Source of the DNA: Acidobacteria bacterium UBA6911
GTDB lineage: Bacteria > Acidobacteriota > UBA6911
Reading direction: 5' to 3'
NCBI GenBank assembly: GCA_002451015.1
Contig: DKBB01000406.1
Coordinates: 19,457-25,385 of the forward strand
DNA length: 5,929 nucleotides
This document shows, in pieces, positions 1-5,929 of the stretch (its first letter is position 1; every line of letters begins with the position of its first letter). The translations under genes were made by a program, and so were the position numbers. The notes beneath the pieces are model-generated. The model saw nothing but the letters and a program-made list of their open reading frames with translations. It made no database searches and had not been told where the DNA came from.

Positions 1-68
1 TTAGACATGTGTGTTTGCCCGGAATCAGGCCAAAATCACATCACATTCCATGGCGGGCTGTCGCCCTG

Positions 69-81
69 AAAGGATTCCGTG
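69..81 (+). promoter_or_regulatory. Alternative ribosome site and GTG start of the barrel gene
   Basis: AAAGGA at 69-74 lies four bases before an in-frame GTG at 79. Starting there would add 11 residues (MRSNFKVEKLL) before the ATG at 112. The spacing is short for such a site, and the added residues lengthen the n-region of an otherwise ideal signal peptide, so I prefer the ATG. However, that ATG has only a weak upstream match (GAG at 100-102), so the GTG start cannot be excluded. A short GC hairpin (GGGC-TGTC-GCCC, 55-66) sits immediately before the AAAGGA. Confidence 0.35.
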
Positions 82-111
82 CGATCAAATTTTAAAGTTG
101 AGAAACTACTC

Positions 112-1629
112 ATGAAAAGCAGACCAACGCCTGTTGTTGTGGCATTACTGACTGTGGTGCTGTTTTCGTTTTCCGGTTTTGCGCAGGGAACCATGGATAG
201 GCACAAATCCGCCAGCTTGGAAGGGACAACCGGGTTGTTTAAAACCTGGGACGCGGAAGCTATCAGGCGTGGAGAGTTCAACCTTTCCTTCGGTTATGAC
301 CGGACAAACCGGGATCCCGGACAATTGACTGTCGGAAACGCCATCGTCGGCGCAGCGGTGGGATTAGCGGACCGCTTCGAAGTATTTGCATCCATGGATG
401 TACAGCGGCATATAACTGCCGAGAACGTAGAGATTTACCGTGCCGGACTCAAACCGAATCCCGCTACTGTGCCTGGAGGAACCGGGGAGCCTTACTTTAC
501 CCAGGCAGCACCTTATATGGATGTAGACCGCTCTAACGGCCGCAGTGATGTTCGCCTTGGGGTGAAGTTCAACCTGATGTCAGAAGGCCGAGGCGATGTT
601 GTTAGTACAGGGGTCGCCGGTTTCTTTGTCATCCCGGGGTATAAAAACACGATAGGACTGAATCGGGGACTTTCCTCCGGAGCATTTCAGGGCGGCTTCT
701 CCTGGCTGCTGTCGAAAACAACAGCGGATTTCATACGGCTTCATTTAAACTTGGGTTCGAATTTCTACACCGATACTGAAATCGACGGCAGAACGCTGGC
801 AGAGCTCCAGAACGAGTTTATTTACCGTTTTGGCGCGGAGTTCCCGGCACACAAACCCTACCGGATCATCACGGAATTGAGCGGCTTCAATTACTATGGG
901 GATACTCCGGACACAGGCCTGAATCCGAGCAACCCTCTGGATCTTATCGTCGGAATGCGGGTCCACCCGAGAGATTGGTTCGTGCTGGGGGCTGGATATC
1001 AGGCATCTTTGAAACACATAGGAGACGGTGCCGTACCAGGAGCGCTAGCAGCCGACTACCACGGCTTCGTGATCCAGGGTGCATTCGGTAAGTGCCGAAA
1101 CGATCCTCCGAAACTGGCATGCGCTGCGGCAAAACCGACTATTCTTCAGGAAGATACCACAAAAATTCGCGTCAATACTGTCGACCCGGAAGGAGAATCC
1201 CTGACCTATGCCTGGGATAGCATCGGTGGGGAAATTACCGGAAGCGGAGACACCGTGACTTTCGATGCAACGAACACCGCCCCCGGCAATTACACGGTAT
1301 CGGTCGTTGTTGCCGACAGAAAGCATGCAGTGAGTTGCTCGACGGAAATTGCCGTGCTCAAGAAAAATTATCCGCCCACGGTCGCCATCGAACCCGCAAC
1401 TTCAACTGTCACCCAGGGAGAGAGTGCCGTGTTTACCGCGAAGGCCTCGGATCCGAACAACGATCCACTCACCTACGTCTGGACCGTAAACGACCATAGA
1501 CTGGCAGCATCCGGTCCCAAAATCACTTTCGGGTCTGAAGGAAGGGCTCCGGGCAAGTATGACATCATGGTTGCGGTAAGCGACGGCGAGGCTTCGGCAG
1601 CCAGTTTCGCCACCGTGACGGTTCGCTAG
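112..1629 (+). CDS. Outer-membrane beta-barrel protein with two C-terminal Ig/PKD-like repeats
   Basis: A 505-residue protein from the ATG at 112. Residues 1-24 form a classic Sec signal peptide: basic start (K2, R4), hydrophobic core VVVALLTVVLF, likely cut after GFA (A24). Residues about 45-325 read as amphipathic beta strands alternating with polar, Gly/Asn/Asp-rich turns, closing at a Phe (F325), as in outer-membrane barrels. Two tandem Ig/PKD-like domains follow, about 332-418 and 419-505. Both carry DPxxxxLTYxW and APGxY motifs at an exact 89-residue offset (D358/D447, W368/W457, A390/A479). C337 and C409 lie near the first and last strands of repeat 1 and probably form a disulfide; repeat 2 has I426 and S498 there. 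Related proteins, as I recall them, often continue into an OmpA-type peptidoglycan-binding domain; this one stops after the repeat, so how it is anchored to the wall is unclear. The substrate or ligand is unknown. The start is chosen for the signal peptide; GTG at 79 is the alternative. A separate transcription unit from the next gene is likely. Confidence 0.8.
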   Translation: MKSRPTPVVVALLTVVLFSFSGFAQGTMDRHKSASLEGTTGLFKTWDAEAIRRGEFNLSFGYDRTNRDPGQLTVGNAIVGAAVGLADRFEVFASMDVQRHITAENVEIYRAGLKPNPATVPGGTGEPYFTQAAPYMDVDRSNGRSDVRLGVKFNLMSEGRGDVVSTGVAGFFVIPGYKNTIGLNRGLSSGAFQGGFSWLLSKTTADFIRLHLNLGSNFYTDTEIDGRTLAELQNEFIYRFGAEFPAHKPYRIITELSGFNYYGDTPDTGLNPSNPLDLIVGMRVHPRDWFVLGAGYQASLKHIGDGAVPGALAADYHGFVIQGAFGKCRNDPPKLACAAAKPTILQEDTTKIRVNTVDPEGESLTYAWDSIGGEITGSGDTVTFDATNTAPGNYTVSVVVADRKHAVSCSTEIAVLKKNYPPTVAIEPATSTVTQGESAVFTAKASDPNNDPLTYVWTVNDHRLAASGPKITFGSEGRAPGKYDIMVAVSDGEASAASFATVTVR

Positions 1630-1685
1630 ATCTGGTAATCAGATTATCGGTCGCGATGGATCCCGCAGATCCGAACGGATGATCC
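1630..1685 (+). other. Weak hairpins after the barrel gene
   Basis: Directly after the stop codon, ATCTG (1630-1634) can pair with CAGAT (1640-1644) across a five-base loop. Further on, GGATC (1658-1662) can pair with GATCC (1681-1685), enclosing a stacked inner stem ATCC/GGAT (1669-1672 with 1677-1680) and a six-base bulge. Neither is followed by a run of T, so these are not standard intrinsic terminators. They may protect the mRNA 3' end or be chance. From 1686 to about 1820 I see no gene and no clear signal. Confidence 0.25.
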
Positions 1686-1824
1686 TATAGTTTAGTTCGA
1701 TTATAACTTTAGATGTCTGCAGTTTACCACGGGCCGTCAGGATCGACATTCGACGCCCGCACGTCGGATATTCAACTTGCAATAGAGCCGAATTTTTATT
1801 CCAATTCCACTTTTCCCGAAAAGA

Positions 1825-1852
1825 GTTCCATAATGCTATGATTAAATATAAT
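1825..1852 (+). promoter_or_regulatory. Probable sigma70-type promoter of the M16-like gene
   Basis: A perfect TATAAT lies at 1847-1852 in an AT-rich stretch. The best partner at 16 bases is GTTCCA (1825-1830), a poor -35 match. An overlapping alternative is the extended -10 TGCTATGAT (1834-1842), which would not need a good -35 box. With the TATAAT, transcription would start near 1859, giving a leader of about 23 bases that still includes the AGGAG site. The position, just before a gene that follows a 252-base non-coding gap, supports the call. Promoter consensus in this organism is assumed to resemble that of other bacteria. Confidence 0.5.
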
Positions 1853-1872
1853 AGCGATTTAATTGTGTCTTG

Positions 1873-1877
1873 AGGAG
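1873..1877 (+). promoter_or_regulatory. Ribosome binding site deciding the M16-like start
   Basis: AGGAG at 1873-1877 lies four bases before the ATG at 1882. It decides the start: the in-frame TTG at 1870 overlaps this site and cannot use it, and the next ATG at 1891 is 13 bases away. Confidence 0.75.
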
Positions 1878-1881
1878 ATTC

Positions 1882-4671
1882 ATGCGGGCAATGAATAAAA
1901 TGCTTGTCATATTTTCATGGGCGGCTTTGCTCATGATACTCCCGTGCCTGCAGCAATCCCGTTCCATGCAAAAGGTCGCGGTAGACGACCCGGACCCTTT
2001 CATGGGACGGGTAACGTTTCTTGATGAAACTCCTTTTGTAACCAAAGCTGTTCTTCGCAACGGCATGACGGTTCTCGTCAATGAACATAAGATGCATCCC
2101 GTTGTTTCCATCCAGATATTCGTAAGGGCAGGTGTTCTCGACGACCCCCCGGACAGCCCAGGTATTGCCGCCTTGCTCGCGGCTTTGGTAAACCGTTCCG
2201 ATCCAGACAAAGCTGGAGGCGATCTTCGGAATAACGCCCGGATGCTAGGAGCCCTGATCGAAAACGCAACCGACTATGGGTATACGCGGTTTGAAATTAA
2301 TGCGCCGGCATCCCAATGGAAGAAAGCACTGCAGGTGCAATTCACTGCGCTTATGAGCGCTTCCTTCGATCCGGAAACGATTGAGACCGAAAAGCTCCTG
2401 ATAAGAGCGGAAGCGGGTGAATACGTGGATGATGTGTCCGTATTTGCACAGGAATCCCTTATGGAACTTGGCTTCGGATCCTTAAAGATCGGAAAATGGA
2501 AATCTCTCCTTAGGAGCGATCCGAGCCTTGTTTCCCGAGAAAAACTGGCTGCCTTCCACAGGAGGATGTATGTGCCGGAAAGAATGATGCTGGTTGTTTC
2601 CGGGGACATTCGTGCCGGTGAAGTTTTAAATGAGGCAGTGCGCCTCTACGGAGATTTAAAACCTGCCGGGAACGCGGGAGGAGGCTCGATTAAAGCTTCA
2701 CAAAAGGATTTCAGATATCGTGAGATTAGGGGAGAAATACCCACACCTCATCTTCTGTTCGGTTTTCATGCTCCTGAGGTCAACTCCCGGGATTATCCGG
2801 CATTGGAGGTATTGCACGCCGTTCTGGGAATAGGAAACGGCTCTGTCCTCTCGGCACGACTGAGGGACGGGAAAAGGATTATTCTGGACGGGAAGACCGA
2901 GTTGTCAACAGGACCTGGATTCGCGTACCTGACAATAAATATCAAAACGATGCCACAAGATATTGACCGGTGCGAGATCGCCGTGTTAACTGAGCTGGAG
3001 TTGATAAAAAGAAAAGCCCCAACCGCCGTGGATATGGAACGGGCATGGGGCCAGCTGGAACGGGTCTATCGAAGCCAGGTAGAAACGGTTTCGGGCAGAG
3101 CCCGTACGCTTGCAAAATTTGAATCCCGGGGAGACTGGAAACGGATTGACCGGTATATTTCCGAACTGAGGAATGTTCGCGCCGAGGATGTACAGAGGGT
3201 TGCCGCAAAATACCTCCGATTGGAGAACTGTTCACTGATTGAATATCTGCCCCGTAAAGAGGAAATTGAGAACAGGACGATCGTTTCCGTAAGGAACACT
3301 CTTGAAGCACTGCTGGCTCCGGCAGCGGATCAAGAAGAGGGTCTGAGAGAAAGAGAAACCGTTCTTGCCATCGAGATGCCACAAGGCAAAAGCAATTTCA
3401 AATTCAGCCAGATCCAGTATCCCTTTAAAATCGCTTCCGTTCTCCGTGGTCCTGAAATATATATCCGTGAAGATCACACGGCTCCTCTGATTTATATGGG
3501 CATGTTTTTCCCGGGAGGAAGATTATCGGAAACTGACGAAAATGCAGGAATTACCAATCTCCTGGTTCGAATGATGCTGCAGGGTTCAGAGAATAAGAGC
3601 GCCTATCGGTTCCATCGGCAGCTAGAGATTTACGGCGGTCAATTGTTGCCAGTGGTCTCTGACGATTATTTCGGATTTTATTTTTCAATAATTTCAAAGA
3701 ACTTCGGTGACGGTTTTAATCTGATGATGGAGGCTGTCAAGACTCCGGCATTTGACTCCGATGTCCTCGAACGTCAGAAAACGCTGCAGATTGTAGAAGC
3801 CATGCAACCCGTTGCATGGAGGAAGCGTGTCGAGGATTCAATCAATTCAGGACTTTTCAGCGAATTTCCGTATTCCAGGGCAGCCGTGGGAAATGAAAAG
3901 AGTGTTCAGAATATAAGCCAGGCATCCCTGAATGAGTGGTATGACCGCTTCGTGAATAATCGGCAGCCCGTGGTTGTTATCATCGGAGACACAGAAGGAA
4001 CAGCCCTGGCCAAATATTTTGTACGACATTTCAGCGGATCCCGTTTTCGTGAAACGGAAATCCCCGATACGTATGCAAATCCTTTGGTAAAAACGGAAAC
4101 AATCGAAACAACCTGGGATAAAAGCAGGAGTCTCGTTTCTTTCGGTTTTCAAGCCCCGCCGGTCGGAGATATTGATTACTATGCGGTGGAGGTACTACAA
4201 AGCTACTTCGGTAATATGGGCAGATTGCATCATGAAATCCGGGAAAACATGGGGATTTCCCACGAAATACGCGTGTTCTACGAACCGAGGTTGCGTGGAG
4301 GCAGCTTTCTCGCATATGCTGTTACCAGTCCGGGCAGTGAAGAGGATGTTCTAAAAGTTTTCGAACGGGAATTCCGCCGTATCGTAGACAGTCCTATAGC
4401 CTATAGAGATTATAGATCCGCCGTGAATACGGCCGTCGGGAGTTTCCTTATCCGGCGACAGTCTCCTATCGTCGAAATCATGGATGTTTCTATGAATGCT
4501 CTGGCCGGCGAAGGGATAGAGGAATACCGGTCCTACCAGACAAAACTGCAGTCTGTTTATGAAGAGGATTTGAAGGATGCCGCCGAACGCATTTTCAAGA
4601 TGGAAAAAGCAGTCCTTCTTCGTATACATGGAAAGGAACCTCCCGACGCAAACGACTCAAAGACCGATTGA
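1882..4671 (+). CDS. Secreted double-length M16-family protein, probably catalytically inactive
   Basis: A 929-residue protein with a Sec-type signal (hydrophobic stretch about residues 8-23), so probably periplasmic. It has the full four-subdomain layout of a long M16 peptidase (insulinase/pitrilysin family): about 54-235, 265-440, 515-690 and 745-915. Typical landmarks are present: LRNGMTVLVNEH near 58-69, FGFHAPEVNSRDYPALEVL near 290-310, FPGGRLSE before the second core, and EIRENMGIS near 785-793. The zinc-binding HxxEH is missing twice. The first half has ALLAA at 97-101 (after GIA), and the second has NLLVR at 559-563 (after GIT). A Glu that fits the third metal ligand (E177, 76 residues after the motif) remains. 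The Arg of the usual Arg/Tyr substrate pair is kept (R328, R787), but the Tyr positions read L335 and H794. In known M16 pairs one half is inactive; loss in both halves is unusual and suggests a chaperone, binding or regulatory-subunit role, perhaps with an active M16 partner encoded elsewhere. The reading frame is intact with no sign of decay. It lies 107 bases before the sensor gene and may be co-transcribed with it. Confidence 0.85.
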   Translation: MRAMNKMLVIFSWAALLMILPCLQQSRSMQKVAVDDPDPFMGRVTFLDETPFVTKAVLRNGMTVLVNEHKMHPVVSIQIFVRAGVLDDPPDSPGIAALLAALVNRSDPDKAGGDLRNNARMLGALIENATDYGYTRFEINAPASQWKKALQVQFTALMSASFDPETIETEKLLIRAEAGEYVDDVSVFAQESLMELGFGSLKIGKWKSLLRSDPSLVSREKLAAFHRRMYVPERMMLVVSGDIRAGEVLNEAVRLYGDLKPAGNAGGGSIKASQKDFRYREIRGEIPTPHLLFGFHAPEVNSRDYPALEVLHAVLGIGNGSVLSARLRDGKRIILDGKTELSTGPGFAYLTINIKTMPQDIDRCEIAVLTELELIKRKAPTAVDMERAWGQLERVYRSQVETVSGRARTLAKFESRGDWKRIDRYISELRNVRAEDVQRVAAKYLRLENCSLIEYLPRKEEIENRTIVSVRNTLEALLAPAADQEEGLRERETVLAIEMPQGKSNFKFSQIQYPFKIASVLRGPEIYIREDHTAPLIYMGMFFPGGRLSETDENAGITNLLVRMMLQGSENKSAYRFHRQLEIYGGQLLPVVSDDYFGFYFSIISKNFGDGFNLMMEAVKTPAFDSDVLERQKTLQIVEAMQPVAWRKRVEDSINSGLFSEFPYSRAAVGNEKSVQNISQASLNEWYDRFVNNRQPVVVIIGDTEGTALAKYFVRHFSGSRFRETEIPDTYANPLVKTETIETTWDKSRSLVSFGFQAPPVGDIDYYAVEVLQSYFGNMGRLHHEIRENMGISHEIRVFYEPRLRGGSFLAYAVTSPGSEEDVLKVFEREFRRIVDSPIAYRDYRSAVNTAVGSFLIRRQSPIVEIMDVSMNALAGEGIEEYRSYQTKLQSVYEEDLKDAAERIFKMEKAVLLRIHGKEPPDANDSKTD

Positions 4672-4740
4672 GGCTGGTTCACCGGCAGAATGCATTCACT
4701 TGCCATTTATTGTGTAGCGGAGTTTCCTGGTTTTTTTGAA

Positions 4741-4771
4741 TCCGGAGGTTTTTCCGGACATTTTATCCGGA
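4741..4771 (+). repeat. Three TCCGGA palindromes before the sensor gene
   Basis: Identical TCCGGA palindromes occur at 4741-4746, 4753-4758 and 4766-4771, separated by six and seven bases. Because each is self-complementary, copy 1 can pair with copy 2 (loop GGTTTT), or copy 2 with copy 3 (loop CATTTTA), as 6-bp stems, but not both at once. Copy 3 overlaps the GGAG ribosome site of the sensor gene. No strong T-run follows either stem, so a standard terminator is unlikely. A protein-binding site array is another reading. Confidence 0.5.
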
Positions 4772-4772
4772 G
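4769..4772 (+). promoter_or_regulatory. Ribosome binding site deciding the GTG start of the sensor gene
   Basis: GGAG at 4769-4772 is six bases before the GTG at 4779, an ideal spacing. The in-frame ATG at 4806 has no comparable site. An in-frame TGA at 4737 limits any longer start. The site lies inside the third TCCGGA palindrome and could be masked by pairing with the second. Confidence 0.65.
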
Positions 4773-4778
4773 TTGCAC

Positions 4779-5929
4779 GTGGATCGTTTTATCCCGAAAT
4801 CACGCATGGGATTTCTCACGCTGATACTAGTCGGCATTTTGTTATTGAGACTTCTGCTTTCGACTGTATTGCCACAGTTTAACCCCCCGTATCTTGGGGT
4901 GCTGTGGAATTTGTGCCTGCTGCTCCTGGTCATCCCGGCTTTATATTATGCCTCGCGATTATATTTATCCCTGCGAACCCGTCTGCTCTATAAAATCCAG
5001 CGCCGTCTCGTGCTGGCCAATATTTTTATCGGGGCAATACCGGTTTTCATGGTCATTGCAATCTTCTGGTTTGCCGGACTGCTTTTCTATTACCAGTTCA
5101 GTTTTTACCTGATTGCAAATCAAATCGGCATTCATTCCGCACAAATCCAGGCATTCAGTCTTTCCCTCAGAGATCGGTTGCAGATGGTTTCTGAGGGAGT
5201 CGCCGCGCCTTCATCGCTGCTGAAGGAAAGCCTTGATTCCGATGCCAGATTTCTTCTCAGTTCCTATCCGTCTTCAATAATCACACTCCGTTTCAGGGAT
5301 CCCGTTACCGGCCAAATTATGACGTATGTAAACCAGGGTCGGAATACGGGACAGATCGAGACATACAGGCTTCCGGCCTGGGTCGAGGGCAGTACATTCA
5401 GTGAGCTGGTCGTGGAGGATTTTCAGCCGCAGTTTTATGAAGGGAGTCTCTTCCTCAGGAGTTTTGCAGCTTCTGAGTTCAGGTCCGACCTTGAGTTCAC
5501 GCTGGAGGTTTCAGTTCCCTTCGATCGTTACTTCCTCCGCAGACTCGAGGCGGCTTTGGGTCTGGATGTGTTACTGATCGACCGGGCGGACGTTCCGCGA
5601 TTGAATCTTTTATTCCAAAATATCGACGTGCCGCTGGAGAAGATCGTGGACTCCACCCTTGATGTTGAGAACGATGCAAAACCGGAATGGTCCGGGTGGT
5701 TGTTTCCCCTTTTCCCGGTTTCTTGGAACGACGGCGTGGAGAAAGACTCCTTTAATCTTGGGATCCTTCTGGTGGAACCTTCGGTCACTAAACTGCTTGC
5801 CAATGCATTTCGTTCTGAGGGATCCATCGGAAAAAGAATCCTGTTAATACTGCAGGTTGTCGTGGGGATTTTTCTTTTTGTCGAAATTGTTTCGGTAATG
5901 ATCGGCATTAAGCTGACGAAATCCATCAC
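4779..5929 (+). CDS. Multi-pass membrane sensor with HAMP-like segment, 5' part (probable SpoIIE/PP2C-type phosphatase or histidine kinase)
   Basis: The reading frame is open to the right edge; 383 residues are visible and the C-terminus is missing. Predicted membrane helices are at about 11-31, 39-59 and 77-105. They are followed by a roughly 245-residue region (106-350) without long hydrophobic stretches, probably outside the inner membrane, and a fourth helix at about 353-376 that carries an internal Glu (E369). The last residues, GIKLTKSI, look like the entry of a HAMP linker, which passes a signal from an outer sensing part to a cytoplasmic output domain. The arrangement, including the GAIPVFMVIAIFW stretch in helix 3, resembles acidobacterial RsbU-like SpoIIE phosphatases as I recall them; a histidine kinase is the main alternative, and the output domain is outside the window. 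The extracytoplasmic part (for example RDPVTGQIMTYVNQG near 184-198) is not one I can assign to a family. The GTG start has a well-placed GGAG. The gene may share a transcript with the M16-like gene. Confidence 0.7.
   Translation, partial: MDRFIPKSRMGFLTLILVGILLLRLLLSTVLPQFNPPYLGVLWNLCLLLLVIPALYYASRLYLSLRTRLLYKIQRRLVLANIFIGAIPVFMVIAIFWFAGLLFYYQFSFYLIANQIGIHSAQIQAFSLSLRDRLQMVSEGVAAPSSLLKESLDSDARFLLSSYPSSIITLRFRDPVTGQIMTYVNQGRNTGQIETYRLPAWVEGSTFSELVVEDFQPQFYEGSLFLRSFAASEFRSDLEFTLEVSVPFDRYFLRRLEAALGLDVLLIDRADVPRLNLLFQNIDVPLEKIVDSTLDVENDAKPEWSGWLFPLFPVSWNDGVEKDSFNLGILLVEPSVTKLLANAFRSEGSIGKRILLILQVVVGIFLFVEIVSVMIGIKLTKSI

Noticed and set aside
36..281. An 81-codon open frame on the minus strand
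   Set aside because: It overlaps the start and signal peptide of the barrel gene and has no recognisable domain.
1870..1872. TTG as start of the M16-like gene
   Set aside because: It overlaps the AGGAG ribosome site that serves the ATG at 1882, so it would have no usable site of its own.
1936..1947. Possible lipoprotein box (ILPC, C22) in the M16-like protein
   Set aside because: Pro just before the Cys does not fit the usual Gly/Ala/Ser, so ordinary signal-peptide export is more likely.
4700..4728. Promoter candidate TTGCCA (4700-4705) with TTTCCT (4723-4728) before the sensor gene
   Set aside because: The -35 match is good (five of six) and the spacing is 17, but the -10 matches only three of six, so it does not stand out from background.
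4711..4737. Intrinsic terminator after the M16-like gene, ending in a run of seven T (4731-4737)
   Set aside because: The sequence before the T-run offers only a three-base stem (GGA/TCC), too weak for a terminator.
4894..5112. A 72-codon + strand open frame
   Set aside because: It lies in another frame of the sensor gene. The sensor frame explains this stretch better, with hydrophobic helices and continuous coding on both sides.
5528..5929. A 133-codon open frame on the minus strand, open at the right edge
   Set aside because: It lies wholly within the + strand sensor gene, which has membrane helices, a good ribosome site and family resemblance. The minus-strand product is Ser/Thr/Arg-rich with no recognisable domain.

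Overview
The window carries three genes, all on the + strand, and every product has an envelope-targeting signal: an outer-membrane-type beta-barrel protein with two C-terminal Ig/PKD-like repeats (112-1629), a secreted double M16 (insulinase/pitrilysin-type) protein that lacks the zinc-binding motif in both halves (1882-4671), and the first 383 residues of a multi-pass membrane signalling protein that runs off the right edge just as a HAMP-like segment begins (4779-5929). There are no RNA genes, CRISPR arrays, insertion sequences or phage genes. Base composition is near 50% G+C by eye and looks even across the genes, so nothing suggests recent transfer.

The organism is a Gram-negative (diderm) bacterium. 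The barrel-plus-PKD design and the style of the sensor (three N-terminal membrane helices, large extracytoplasmic part, fourth helix ending in a GIKLTKSI-like HAMP entry) remind me most of Acidobacteriota and related phyla. That is family memory, not a search result, and should be held at moderate confidence.

Layout: 1-111 is upstream sequence with a small hairpin and an alternative GTG start. 112-1629 is the barrel gene. 1630-1881 is a non-coding gap with weak 3' hairpins at its left end and a good sigma70-type -10 region next to the following gene. 1882-4671 is the M16-like gene, with a clear AGGAG ribosome site. 4672-4778 is a 107-base gap holding three evenly spaced TCCGGA palindromes, the last of which overlaps the ribosome site of the third gene. 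4779 to the end is the sensor gene.

The M16-like and sensor genes may be co-transcribed: they share a strand and I see no convincing promoter or terminator between them. The barrel gene is more likely a separate unit. A joint role in envelope maintenance or sensing is inference from location alone. The most notable points are the doubly degenerate M16 protein, which keeps a Glu at the place of the third zinc ligand but has lost HxxEH in both halves and the usual Tyr of the Arg/Tyr substrate pair, and the three-palindrome leader that could fold in two mutually exclusive ways, one of which hides a ribosome site.
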